The notes under the pieces: model-generated
What the model was told of the DNA's origin: nothing
Database searches by the model: none
What the model saw: only the letters and a program-made list of their open reading frames with translations
Translations under genes and position numbers: made by a program
Assembly: GCA_964017045.1 (NCBI GenBank)
Contig: OZ024807.1
Coordinates: 4,588,481-4,652,480 of the forward strand
Direction: 5' to 3'
DNA: 64,000 bases
DNA from: Omphiscola glabra
Lineage: Eukaryota > Mollusca > Gastropoda > Lymnaeidae
Shown here: piece after piece, positions 25,255 to 36,689 of the stretch
Position numbering within the stretch: the first letter of the stretch is position 1
Layout: every line of letters begins with the position of its first letter

Positions 25255-25945
25255 TATATTTCAAGCTGGTTTAATTTGATAAAAATTCAAGCTGGTTTGA
25301 TTCTATAATAATTCAAGCTGGTTTAACTCTATAATAATTCAAGCTGGTTTAACTCTATAATAATTCAAGCTGGTTTAATTCTATAATAATTCAAGCTGGT
25401 TTAATTCTATAATCATTCAAGCTGGTTTGATTCTATAATAATTCAAGCTGGTTTAACTCTATAATAATTCAAGCTGGTTTAATTCTATAATAATTCAAGC
25501 TGGTTTAATTCTATAATAATTCAAGCTGGTTTAATTCTATAATAATTCAAGCTGGTTTGATTCTATAATAATTCAAGCTGGTTTGATTCTATAATAATTC
25601 AAGCTGGTTTGATTCTATAATAATTCAAGCTGGTTAAATTCCTTAATAATTCAAGCTGGTTTAATTCTATAATAATTCAAGCTGGTTTGATTCTATAATT
25701 CAAGCTGGTTTGATTCTATAATAATTCAAGCTGGTTTGATTCTATAATAATTCAAGCTGGTTTGATTCTATAATAATTCAAGCTGGTTTAATTCTATAAT
25801 AATTCAAGCAGTTTAATTCTATAATAATTCAAGCTGGTTTAACTCTATAATAATTCAAGCTGGTTTAATTCTATAATAATTCAAGCTGGTTTAATTCCAT
25901 AATAATTCAAGCTGGTTTAACTCTATAATAGCTCAAGCTGGTTTA
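25255..25945. repeat. 26-bp minisatellite, about 26-27 copies
   Basis: The unit is ATTCAAGCTGGTTTAATTCT plus ATAATA. Copies differ mainly at one position (TTTAATTC, TTTGATTC or TTTAACTC), which gives three interspersed variants. One copy lacks 'AATA' near 25,699 and another lacks 'TGG' near 25,809. Confidence 0.96.
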
Positions 25946-26919
25946 ATCAGGAATGAAGTCCAATTACTTAAAATGGAATTTTTCAAATAAAATTGTTTAC
26001 AATAACAAAATTTCCAGCAGACGAATTATATAATCTCATAATGCCATCAAGTTTACTAAGTAAATATTGTGTTTTAAACATGTCATGACTGATACAGGGT
26101 ATTTAAGACGAGCTCAATCAGAGTGAATTCTTTCCTTCAAAGTTAACACCGAAAGATATTCAAATTCTTTTGTTCCCCAGTCTGTTAGAATTTACCAGGA
26201 TGTTCTTCAGGCTTTAACAAAATCAAACAATCAATCTTAATTAAAGTTAATATCATCACTAAGGGAGTGAAGTTATCTGGAATATAATGGCTGAATTTTA
26301 CGATTGAGACATGCATTAGATGTGTTTAAATTGTTCTAGTTTTAAAATTTTGTTTTAGAAAGAGTTCAAAGACTATTCACTAGATAAGTACTATAAATGA
26401 ATATGAATATGTACAATTACAATGTAATCAAAACACATTTCCATTAATTTGGAAAAAGAAAAGAATCTTATCTTACCTTACCTCATCTTATAGTCTTTAG
26501 TGTTGAAATGTAGCAAACTGTAAAACATCATGGGTAACTTTTATGGTCATGAGCAGAGCTATCCAAATAGGAACCTATGGTCAATTCCTTCACCTTGATC
26601 TTGAGTGTCACTCATTGAAAAATGTGTTCCCTTATCTGTATCACATATAATTCATGACATCCAAACCCTTGAGTGTGTTCTGGAGAGCCAAGTCCAGGAC
26701 TGTCAGATTACATGACTTAACTACGAGCACCAGGATCTGTTGACTGTTGAAGAAATGTTACTTTGAGCAGACTCAAATAGAGGAAAACAGAAACTGAAAG
26801 TCACAGTAAATTCCAAAATTTAGTTCCGAGATATCTCACACGGCCGCCATCTTGGTTGCAACAACACGTAAAATTAAGAATAAAACGTTAAATAATGACA
26901 AAAAAATGTCCTAAATGTA
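25946..26919. other. No supported gene
   Basis: Nothing recognised apart from a GCCGCCATCTTGGTTGC stretch near 26,844 that lies beside the telomere-like array. Confidence 0.5.
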
Positions 26920-27040
26920 TCCCTAAACCTAACCTGAACCCTAAATCTATCCCTAAACCTAACCTGAACCCTAAATCTATTCCAAAAATATATCCCTAAA
27001 CTCTAAACCTAACCTGAACCCTAAACTTAAACAATCACGT
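26920..27040 (-). repeat. Telomere-like minisatellite, inverted copy
   Basis: CCTAAACCTAACCTGAACCC and TAAATCTATC units repeat three times. This is the reverse complement of the 12.35-kb array. Confidence 0.85.
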
Positions 27041-27234
27041 TGGGCAATAATAGTGTGAAATAGCCAAAGTCACTTTAAGCATTGTTCACCTGCTAACATT
27101 GTCATACAAACACACTTATATATTTTTACACCGGCTATATATTTGAATGAATTTGAGATTAAAAGTAAAAGTATAATATAGTGAATTTTCATACATTATA
27201 ATAGTTATAGCTATAGTCTATAGCCTATCGGACA

Positions 27235-28165
27235 GATGTGGGGAATCAGTCGGGGTAGTAGAGTTTAAAGTGATGTGTTTTGAGTGCAGTTTTTTGAAGG
27301 CCTGGGTGGTTGGTATATTGCGGATGTGTAGTGGCAGAGAATTCCATTGTTTGGAGACGCAGAAAGAGAAAGATCGTTCACCCTATGTTTTAGTACGTGT
27401 CTTAGCAACAGACAGAATATGCATATCTGCGGAGTAGCGAAGCTGTCGAAGGGGTGAATAGACAGAAAGAAGTTGGGTTAGATAGGAAGGGCAAGAATCT
27501 GAGAAAAAATTGTGACAGAGAACAGACAGCTTGTAATTAATGCGTGCATGTATAGGGAGCCAATGAAGTGAGTGGAGTAGTGGAGTGACATGATCACGTT
27601 TTTTTGCCTTTAGAACTAGCCTAGCAGCTGAATTTTGAGCCTTTTTGTAGCTTTTCTATGAAGTGTTTTGGTGAACCTGACAGAAGAGAGTTGCAATAGT
27701 CAAGACGAGAGAGAACAAGAGCACAGATAGACTAGTGTTTTTGTTGCGCTAACTGTGAGGTAGTGGCAGATGGAGCTGATCTGACGGATAGCGGTGTATG
27801 CAGAACGACAAATGTGAGAGATATGTTTATCAAGAGACATGTTGTTAGAAAGAATATAACCAAGATTCCTAGCAGAGGATGTAAACTGTATGTTAGAGTT
27901 ACCTACTTGAAATGAGTTGGGGAGAGTTGAGGTAGTGGCAGAGGATGATTTGTGATTGTGAATGAGGAGTGCTTCCGTTTTGTCATCATTAAGCTTCAAC
28001 TTACTGAGTGTCATCCAAGACTTGACATCACCAATGCACTCCCGCAAAGTCTGGACAGCGGACTCCACAAGAGAGGGGTGGTTATGCTTGTATAGCTGAG
28101 TCAAGTGTGTCATCTGCGAATGACTGGCTCTCAACAGTATGCCTCCCAAGCAAGAGGAGCAGTGG
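27235..28165 (-). pseudogene. L2/CR1-like LINE, RT C-terminal end
   Basis: On the minus strand, near the upper coordinate, 'SFADDT' is the catalytic box, followed by 'CIGDVKSWMTLSKLKLNDDK' and 'KTEALLIHNHK', the normal downstream RT block. Then come 'SSARNLGYILSNNMSLDKHI', 'DYCNSLLSGSPKHFIEKLQK', 'ARLVLKAKKRDHVTPLLHSL', 'HWLPIHARINYKLSVLCHNF' and 'FSFCVSKQWNSLPLHIRN'. The H-W-L-P-x-x-x-R-I-x-Y-K motif followed by W-N-S-L-P is the signature of L2/CR1-group elements. Frame breaks occur near the FADD box, near 27,640 and near 27,300. The 149-codon open piece (27,700-28,149) is the best preserved part. Inactive and 5'-truncated. Confidence 0.9.
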
Positions 28166-29303
28166 CCTGGTATACAATGTGAATAGTTTATAACACCCTT
28201 TACCCAGTTGTGAATAAATTGTAATACTTATTTTTATTGGTAAGCCCTTGACCATGTGTTTGTAGCCCTAACAACAAACATCATCATAAACATGTGACAG
28301 TGACAGCGAGGTTTTCATTTTTTTATCATCAGTCAGATCCCCCGACCCACTATGTGAGGCTAATCTAGATCTTGGACTGTCAGTTGATTAAATCCCGTCA
28401 ACACTCAGGCTTGGTAAGGCTTTTTAGACACTTTCAGCTATTATACTTCGTAGACCAAATGTTTTGTCATTCAAAAAAAGTGCATTTCATGAATCTTTCT
28501 GCCAAATACGGCGCCATTGTGAGAAATCAAGGAGAACTCTTTTGTCTGCAAAGATACATTATAAAGGTTGCCCAATTGGATGTATTTAGATTTAAATAAA
28601 AGTTGTATTTCTTTTATAACTTGTTCTACTTTCTCGTTCTTGCCAACTGACCACTGTATCCGTGCAGGGCCGTGTAAAGGTGGTACTCGCTAGGGGCGTC
28701 AATCAGGGGGCGTAATTTCTATATTCTAGGGGCTGTAGTTTCAGGCTTCGACCAGGGCGCCGCTTTTCCTTCGCACCGTCGTGCATCCAGTACGGACTCA
28801 CGCGTCTAGAATTTTGGAGGTAAGGGTTTGGTGGCGAAAATGTTTGTTAAAACTTTTAATAAAATTGACCAAATTGTCAGTTTTTAATTTAAAAAGAAAA
28901 ATTGTGATGATTTCGTTCTCAATAAATAGTTTGTGACTTTCTAAGAGGCGAAAAGCGGGTAATTATGAAATAAATGGCAATAGCGAAGAAAACACCATAA
29001 GAAACAGATTACACTATTCAGACTATTCAACACAAGTCCATCCCAGTTATAATAAGATATATAAAATCACTAACACTGTCTCTCATTTTACTGAGCACAA
29101 ATCCCAGTCACTTTAGGTGCCTTCTAAATAATTAAGTTCCTCCCATCGAATTGGAGCTGACCAACCACAGACCATTTAAACAACTTATTTTGCCTACTAT
29201 GACTAAGCTGTTAAGAAAAGTCAATCCACTTGTGTACGAAAAAAGGGGGCGGCATTTTCGGACAACTGAAAATTTTTATTTTAAAAAAAATAAAATTATT
29301 TAG
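28166..29303. other. No supported gene; fragments of GGGGCG-type repeat
   Basis: GCAGGGCCGTGTAAAGGTGG at about 28,666 followed by GGGGGCG tracts resembles a MITE end, but no partner end was found. The 75-codon frame at 28,372-28,599 has no recognised domain. Confidence 0.4.
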
Positions 29304-29884
29304 TGTTCCTGGTCGGCACAACTCTCGACCAGCATCGGGAGGCAATTAGCTCGCTAAGCCAATAAGCCATTCTTCTCCACCACTCTCTATTTCGATTACG
29401 TCAAGATCACGTGCACCAGCAATGTCTCTGGTTTACATCTCGTTACATAATCCCTGGCCCGCTCATCACGAGGATACGTGACACGTCAACCAACGCTTTG
29501 ATATTCTCGCTCTCCGATGTTGGTGGAATGCTCTTAACTAGCCCTGTCTCACACTTAGCATCTTTGGCCCGGGCGATGTTTCCCTGGCCAGCAGCTTACC
29601 GACGTCATTCTCGCGGGAGTGACGTGTTTTCCACGGCCCTGCCATATTTCTGTTTAGGATGGCGCGGGGCTTCCCCGTGTATACGAATACGGTTTACGGT
29701 GGTACCGGTACCTCTAGTAGACAGATTTCTGATCGTTAATGCTGCATAACCTTTGCTGTGTGTGTGTCCGCTCATGACCCACTAGGGTTCTAGTAGGTCG
29801 TGGTCCACTGCGGAGACCGGACAAGTGAACACCCAGAAAAGTGAATATAGACAACTGAACGCAAATTGAAAGGAAAAAACAACA
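29304..29884 (+). mobile_element. Candidate LTR with adjacent primer-binding site
   Basis: A GC-rich block of about 580 bp starts TGTTCCTGGTCGGCACAACT and ends AAAAACAACA. It is followed within 2 nt by TGGCGAGCCGACCGAG, the position and TGG start expected for a tRNA primer-binding site. The sharp base-composition change on both sides fits an inserted LTR. No gag or pol follows, so it would be a solo LTR with a scrap of leader, or a truncated element. The minus- and plus-strand frames inside it look non-coding. The boundaries are inferred from TG...CA only. Confidence 0.45.
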
Positions 29885-30478
29885 ACTGGCGAGCCGACCG
29901 AGATTTGTAAAAATTATTTTTTGCATTTTAGACCCGCCTAGTGAGACAGACCCACCAGGGTCGTCATTCAGCTTTTCTCGGGGGGAAGGCCCCCAAAATC
30001 ATAAATTTTATCTGTTTTCGAAGTGGAGTTAAGATTTTTTCTTGGATTTTTTTAAGCCCCTTATATAATCTATATATTTTACCTCAAATCTTGTGACCCA
30101 AATGTCTGCATTATTTCTCCAACAACAATTGCACCAAACTTTCAGGAGACATTCCCAATGACCAATCTAATATACAACAGAAGGAACAGAAAAACTTTTA
30201 CATTACAATAATTTTTTTTATTTTGGATCATTTTATTTGCAGGCATGTAAAAAAATAATGTACAGAAAACAGGGAAGAAAATATTTATAAGGGCACAAAA
30301 CAAAAAACGTTTATTGTATTTTTAAAAAATAATTATATGATTCAGTTAAATTTTAAATAAATTCTTATATTTATAAAAGGTAAGTAGAATTCTTTTTAAC
30401 ATTAAATTAATTGGATGAAATTGTAAATAAAAACTACTCAAATCACCAATAAGACTAACTAATATGAGTGTACCGGCA

Positions 30479-30660
30479 AGCAGGGACGTCATTTGGGTTG
30501 GGCAGAGTGGGGCACCCTCCCCCCCCCCCCCGAATTTTCAGGTTAAAATAATGCTATGTACTGTGGCGCCCCCACTAATAAACAACTAAACAAGCCGACC
30601 AAGCTTTGGTTTTGCCCCTTACCTCCTGTCCTGAAAAAACTTTAAATGACTCCCCTGCCA
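30479..30660. mobile_element. Short TIR MITE with GGCA(AGC)AGGGACGTCATTT ends
   Basis: Left end GGCAAGCAGGGACGTCATTT; the right end reads, inverted, GGCAGGGGAGTCATTTAAAG. These are imperfect 20-bp termini around a core with poly-C and GGCGCCCCC tracts. Confidence 0.6.
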
Positions 30661-30789
30661 GTACGTGATTAAATTTTAAAAGGGAATGGGGATGTTCTGC
30701 CTGTATTTTTCTATGTAGACTCCTCTACAGACTTCTTGGTCTTGTTGATGAATCACAAAATCTCTCTTTTCTAAACATTGTCTTTGCCA

Positions 30790-30945
30790 TCCTCGCCCAA
30801 ACCTCTTAAAATCGTACAAAATCACCACAAAATCATTCAATACATTATCTTGATAGTAAAAATTAAACATGCAGTATATATAATGTATACACCTCAAAAT
30901 TGTACATTGTACGCCAAAATAGTAAGAGTGAACAGGTCTGTCCTC
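30790..30945 (-). mobile_element. Small MITE, copy 3 of 3
   Basis: It shares CACAAAATCATTCAATACAT, ATTATCTTGATAGTAAAAA and the end AAGAGTGAACAGGTCTG with copies 1 and 2. Like copy 2 it contains the inner GTATACACCTCAAAATTGTA segment that copy 1 lacks. The 125-codon minus frame across it is not a gene. Confidence 0.68.
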
Positions 30946-32839
30946 GTCCATACATGCCTTAGTGTCGATGGAAGTGGAAGGAATTCCACAAAGATCTTCA
31001 ATAGAAAATTTTCTCTTGTACCGGGTACCTGAAAGAAGCCTAAGAAACAACAACTAATCATAATCTTAACGCTACACAATTTATTGTTTCTTTTTAATAT
31101 TATTCAATTTTTTTTTTTTGATTAAAACACATTTCTTTTTTATATTTAATTTAATGTTATTTGATATATTGAATAATTGCTATGTAAACTTCTTTTCTAT
31201 GTCCTAAAAAATATAATTACTATGATGACGTAGTTTGAGTCTGATTTATTTATTGGATGTCTTTTAAATTTAATGCACGTTTTGTTGGTTAATTTATATA
31301 TTACCTAATTTTAAACAAGACTTATGTCAATAGTTTTACAATTATTTTGATTGTAAGTATATAATATGCCTATAAAAATATAATAACATTAGACTAAGTA
31401 AGTCTAAGACTAAAAGTAAAGACACACAGTAAGTAGGTTAAGCATTAGAATGTTAATTAATTTAACAATTATTTATAAGAAAATACTTTGTTAAATTTAA
31501 AATTACTAACTATAATTAGGCATTTAAGTGTTAAGTGTGTTATAATAATTATAATTAATAATACTAATAATAGGCTTAGACTTAGACTCAGGCCTAAATA
31601 GACGAGTATACTAGTATAGGATTTCCGGTATAATAACTGTTATTGTATGTCCCTAAGCCTAAGCAAAACTTATCAAGTTTGTTTATAATCTTTTCTTTTT
31701 AAAAAATATTCATTTAAAATGTATTAGAATTATTAAGATATTTCGTGATTCAACAAAACAATTAAAAAAAAATCACTTCATAATTGACAATGATAATAGC
31801 TATTTCCGGCTACTCGATCCAATAAAATTAACGTTTGTTTCGGCAATACTTTCATACCCCCCCCCCCCCCCCCAAACCAACGGAAGGCATAACTTTTCAT
31901 ATACTTGGTTATTTCTACTAATAAATATGTTCAAACTCGAGAATAAATGATGGAATAAATAACAAAAAAGTATTTATCGGATGTATCGAATGGTTATGAT
32001 AATCCCGTACTTGACGCACAAAAAAAAAAATCGAAGCATAAATTTCATAGAATCACCGGAATCCCAAAAACTGATACGTCACTGATGGAGAAAACAGTTC
32101 TTTGACAAATGTGACGTTGTATGCAATTTTCCAAAGATACTGTAGCTGTTCGCCATATTTTTGGACATACGCAGTAGAATGCCCAGAGTGGTTTAACTGT
32201 AATTAATATTATAGTAACCACTGAAGTGTTTTAATATCTAAATATCAGGTAAAAAAGAAGTTTTACATTTATTTCATTAGAAATAATTAATCACGCTAAA
32301 AATAAAGGATTACCCCCGTGACCTTTCACAGGTCATGACAACCTAGATGGTGGCCGTGGGAAACACCATGGCGCGGTGAGCATAAATTTACCAATTTAAT
32401 ATTATATTTATCCAACCAATGAAATTTTACAATTATAATTAACCAACCAATAAAATTTTAATTCAAAAACGTTACATCGTCATTTTAAAAATATTAACAA
32501 AATCAAGGGGAGTGCATCCAAATCAATCATAAACTAAACAAAAAACGCGAAATAACGTCATTGTACGGATTGTATGAATTAACCATTACAAATTTTTCGC
32601 CATTTTTGAAAATGGTTTTGGTATTGTATTATATTGATTTTCTGACAAATTTTTGAGATTCTTTTTGGTGGAACCTAAAATAAATTGTGTAAAAGTGTAT
32701 TCTATGAGACTTTTACTAACTTAGGTTTTCATTATTTTACAAGTATTTAAAAAAAAAAAATTGTTTGTCTTCATTTGTATAGTTTTTTTTTGCCACAATG
32801 TGTAACTGTATTGTAGCCGCACACGTGGTTTTTTTTTAC
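30946..32839. other. AT-rich stretch, nothing recognised
   Basis: AT-rich with a poly-C run near 31,857-31,874. No gene or complete element is supported. Confidence 0.55.
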
Positions 32840-33040
32840 TTAAGGTTTAGGTTTAGTTTTAGGGTTGGGGTTAGGGATTGTTTAAGGTTTGTGGTTAGGT
32901 TTGGTGATACATTTAGAGTTCAGGTTAGGTTTAGGGAAAGATTTATGGTTCATGTTACGTTTAGTGATAGATTTACGGTTCAGGTTAGGTTTAGTGATAG
33001 TTTTAGGTTTCAGGTTATGTTCATTGATAATTTTAGGGGA
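32840..33040 (+). repeat. Telomere-like minisatellite, third array
   Basis: Variants of TTTAGGTTCAGGTTAGG with 30-bp spacing (GTGATAGATTTACGGTTCAG). More diverged than the copies at 12.35 and 26.93 kb. Confidence 0.8.
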
Positions 33041-33047
33041 AGTGGGG

Positions 33048-33265
33048 TTACACCCGTGGTGTAGTGAGGGGGGGCACGGGGGGCATCATGCCCCGGGCGC
33101 TACTCACAAAGGGGCGCCAAATGGTATATTTTACTATAATATTGTATGGTTTTCGAATAGGGGGGGGCGCTAAAAAGGTATTGGGGGGCGCTAAAAAGGT
33201 ATTGGGGGGCGCTAAAAAGGTATTGTGCCCCGGGCGCGAGCTAAGCTCGCTACGCCACTGGGTTA
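33048..33265. mobile_element. TIR MITE (CAGTGGCGTAGCGAG type) with internal 24-bp repeat
   Basis: The right end, inverted, is CAGTGGCGTAGCGAGCTTAG. The left end is a diverged inverse, CCGTGGTGTAGTGAGGGG. Both are followed inward by CCCCGGGCGC. The interior has three copies of GGGGGGCGCTAAAAAGGTAT. It lies directly after the telomere-like array. Confidence 0.72.
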
Positions 33266-33675
33266 CACCATGAGTTTACCGCACCGGGTGACACCAACGC
33301 TACGCAACTGACTCAAGCAACAAGGTAATGGACCTTAGAACCACAAACTTATTTGGGGACTGCTCGTTCACGTTTTCATCTGCTACTTAAGAAGTAAATC
33401 CTTTGGATGCACGAAAAGCTGTGTGGGTGTATGTGTGATGAAAACAGTATTACTATCCCTACTAAAGGCGTGCACTCACTATAGCCAAATCCGACCGACA
33501 AGGCTCGTAGACATTGAAAATACATGTATGGGTGTGTGTGGGGAAGCCCTCGGCTTTTAAACTCAGCGGCTGTGCCTCACAGAATATGTAGGGTCTTGCT
33601 GGTGTAGCCGGTATTCTTATCATGTTCGATATTCAAATCCGGCTACCGTATCAAACTCAGCATTGGAATGTGTCT

Positions 33676-34113
33676 GTACCGCATCAAGGTCAACTGCCCA
33701 CAAAACTCAGCTATAGGTACCAGTGATCCCTTTCGGTCCACCGCATCAAGGTCAACTGCCCACAAAACTCAGCTATAGGTACCAGTGATCCCTTTCGGTC
33801 CACCGCATCAAGTTCAACTGCCCACAAAACTCAGCTGTAGGTACAAGTGATCCCCTTTCGGTCCACTGCATCAAGGTCAACTGCCCACAAAACTCAGCTA
33901 TAGGTACCAGTGATCCCTTTCGGTCCACCGCATCAAGTTCAACTGCCCACAAAACTCAGCTATAGGTACCAGTGATCCCTTTCGGTCCACCGCATCAAGT
34001 TCAACCGCCCACAAAACTCAGCTGTAGGTACCAGTGATCCCTTTCGGTCCACCGCATCAAGTTCAACTGCCCACAAAACTCATCTATAGGTACAAGTGAT
34101 TCCATTTTCGGTT
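33676..34113. repeat. 62-bp minisatellite, about 7 copies
   Basis: The unit begins CACCGCATCAAGGTCAACTG and contains CTCAGCTATAGGTACCAGTG and ATCCCTTTCGGTC. Copies are about 95% alike by eye. Confidence 0.94.
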
Positions 34114-34737
34114 CACAATCAAGTACCCCAACCTCTCCTATACCCCATACCTTGTTCTAATCTGAACACCCCTTCCTCCCACATGCACACTTTATTTTGA
34201 TGTAGGATAGGATATTAAGCCTTCCCCTCCCAACCCATGATTTGAAGTACAGATAAGGCAACGACCTATCTACGTAAATAGCTCATTTAAATTTAATAAT
34301 TTAATGTCTCTTGGAGAGTTGAACTGATAGTTTCTTGAAAACGATGAAAGGTGTGGGTCGGGCAAAAAGATGGGGGGGGGGGTGGTTGCGTGATTATATT
34401 TCCCTGTCAATATCATAGACTCTATTTTATAGCTTGTTTGATGTGAGAGCCGTATGTTTTGTGAATGTCGTTAGTGTGGGGGTTGAGAAAGCCCAAGGTC
34501 TATAAAACTGGCGGTTTAAGTGGAGGGTATGGTGTATAACAGTGGCTGCATGTTGGCATATGACAATAGAAATGACTCAAACTATGACAGCTTGAATCCC
34601 CCACCTGCCGTCCCCACCCAAAATAAAAAAAAAAGAACTCAACAACAAAAAACAAATAACATATTGGCACTTCAATAATTTATATGTAACAAAAATATAT
34701 ATGTATATAAACTCAACACACAGAAAATATACGAGAG

Positions 34738-35385
34738 CAAGGGCGTAGCTACGGTTATTTCTGCATCGGGGGGCGGGCAAAGACTTTTAACGCCAGTTCA
34801 CGAAAAAAACAAAAAATGTACCGTGTTGAAAATTCCGCCCCTCAAAAAGAGAAAAAAATTGCCGCCCGGGGCCAACATCCCCCTCCCCTCCTCCTTTCGA
34901 GAGGAAACTATTCATCGACAGTCTCACCCGGCAGTCTCACCCGACTGTCTCACCTGGCATATTCACCCGACAGTCTCACCCGGCAGTATCACCCGGCAGT
35001 CTACCTGCCATTTTCACCCGGCAGTCTCACCCGGCATTATCACCCGGCAGTCTCACCCGGCAGTCTCACGCTGCAGTCCCACCCAGTTTGATCGATTAAC
35101 GTGTAGAAAATTTTGTATTTTACAGTACTAAAAAAAATTCTGCTACCCCTCCTAATAACCATAAGAGGAGTGAGAAAGTATGTGTGTTTCTTGTGCGGGT
35201 GGGGGCAGGGAGGAGGTGGGGATGCCGAGTATGTGGTTCGCACTGGTCGCCACTTTTTTCTTTATAGTGCGGTACGGGGTTTTCGACAAACCCTTGCAGA
35301 GGTTTTTATTTTGTGCTGAAGGGGGCGGCAAAAAAGCCCCGCGCGCTCCGGGCGGCACATACCCTTATGGCCACGCCACTGATTG
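34738..35385. mobile_element. MITE-like element interrupted by a minisatellite
   Basis: The left end is AGGGCGTAGCTACGG. The right end, inverted, is CAGTGGCGTGGCCATAAGGG, with GCCGCCCGGAGCGC just inside. It belongs to the same general end type as 11.2, 33.1 and 37.5 kb. A 13-bp array occupies its left half. The overlapping frames of 67-118 codons here are not genes. Confidence 0.5.
34919..35085. repeat. 13-bp minisatellite
   Basis: AGTCTCACCCGGC repeated about 12 times with variants (TGTCTCACCTGGC, AGTATCACCCGGC). Confidence 0.92.
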
Positions 35386-35990
35386 TGATTTGGTGCTCAA
35401 GTGCATTGTTGAAGCGAAATGCCAATCACAAAATCTACTTAAAGTGGTTTCATTACGCCCAAAGTACGGAATCACCCGTACAGTTAGAGTTTATTGCTGT
35501 AATAGTAATACCAAAATAATTGCTAGACTTATTTAATGTAAATATAGTTTACCGAAATGAGACAAACACACGGTGGTGAACAAACAGGAGCACTGTCACA
35601 TGAGGGCGGGGCGGTAAACACAGCGCATGTGTTTATTATAAAACTAGCAGAGGCGCCGCCTTTGGTGGTATGCGCTCTCACGGACTTCAAGTTGGCGCCA
35701 TAAATGTAACACTCACCACAATCTTGTCATGTGACGAGCAACGCTGTTTCGCGCACCGCGAACAAGAAAGATGTTAATTTTTGTGCACCAACAAAAACTT
35801 ACATTAACTGTTCATGACCGACCTAGCCGCACCAAAAAGTCATGATTAAAAAAATATATCGCCTATATAAGGAAAAACACGGTAGTGGATCTCCAGATCC
35901 AGGCATTTTCCATGACCCGAAATGTGTTTCTTCCACATTACCCAATATCTGCCTGATACCGATTTTAAAATTAAAAAAAATAAAATAAAA

Positions 35991-36143
35991 TTTGGTCGAA
36001 TCTTTTTTTCAGTCTACGTGTTAAAATTTTGCTTCAAATTTCTTTTTGAACGCATTATTTCGTTTTAGTATTTAGTATAGTGCGTTCAAAAAGAAATTTA
36101 ACGAAAATTTTAACGTGTGAACGGAAAAAAAGATTCTACCAAA
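35991..36143. repeat. Long near-perfect hairpin, about 63-bp arms
   Basis: The left arm 35,991-36,054 ends AAATTTCTTTTTGAACGCA. The right arm from 36,081 begins with the exact inverse, TGCGTTCAAAAAGAAATTT. The pairing continues with few mismatches through GTTAAAATTTT and AATCTTTTTTT to the outer ends. The loop is about 26 bp. It lies just upstream of CRD copy C. Confidence 0.85.
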
Positions 36144-36213
36144 TTTCCGTTCGATCAAATTTCCGCCGATCAATTTTCCGTCGACGAAATTTCTTTCGAT
36201 CAAATTTCCGGTA
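36140..36213. repeat. 15-17-bp tandem repeat (AAATTTCCG-GATC)
   Basis: About five copies of a unit like AAATTTCCGTTCGATC. It is translated in both strands of the frames here, producing DQISAD-type and FDRKKF-type peptides, so those N-terminal residues of the 36,117 frame are not part of the CRD protein. Confidence 0.85.
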
Positions 36214-36218
36214 ACCCC

Positions 36219-36565
36219 ATGGGATATGTCCACGGTAACTGTCAGAAAATGCACGTTCCGTGGTGTCAAGGTCTTCACTATAACGAGACATCTTTACCAA
36301 ACCCTCTAAACCACGAGACACAGGAAGACGCCGTGTCGGAATTAAGACAATTTTTGCCTATATTCGACATCAAATGCAGCAGAAATATCAAACTTTTCGT
36401 GTGCAGCGTTTACCTTCCCGTGTGCAACGGAAGTTTCGGAGTGATCTCTCCCTGCAGGTCCCTCTGCCAAGAAGCAAGGCTGTGAACCTTTGCTGAACCA
36501 ATACGGCTTTGCTTGGCCGGAACCTTTTCATCGTGACCAATTTCCAGCAACGGTAATTTGTTTAG
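36219..36565 (+). pseudogene. Frizzled-type CRD fragment, copy C
   Basis: The frame from about 36,219 encodes a Frizzled CRD: 'CQKMHVPWCQGLHYNETSLP', 'IKCSRNIKLFVCSVYLPVCN' and 'ISPCRSLCQEAR' carry cysteines 1-7 of the ten-cysteine fold. At about 36,478 five bases present in copies A and B (CAAGG between QEAR and GCEP) are missing, which ends the frame. The remainder continues in another frame with 'CEPLLNQYGFAWPEP' and 'QFPATVICLGG'. Relative to copy A, Asp/Cys positions in the last part are altered (HRD where A has DCD, so cysteine 9 is lost). No signal peptide, linker or C-terminal exon is attached, and the upstream residues come from a tandem repeat. It is a broken third member of the A/B family. 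Confidence 0.88.
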
Positions 36566-36689
36566 GCGGGAGATCAGCTCCTTAAAAAAAAAGATTAACA
36601 TAAGATTTTTTGTATACAAGAAAGAAGACAAGCTAGTGAATGATATAGATGCTGCTGACGATGGTCTGGGTCCAAGTACACAGGCATGT

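Noticed and set aside
21151..25945. CRISPR-like appearance of the 16-bp and 26-bp arrays
   Set aside because: The repeats are contiguous with no unique spacers, and the DNA is eukaryotic.
30676..31053. 125-codon minus frame
   Set aside because: It runs through MITE copy 3 and has no recognised domain or codon bias.
33580..33660. Possible B box (GATATTCAAATCCGGC) suggesting a tRNA or SINE
   Set aside because: No matching A box or cloverleaf could be drawn.
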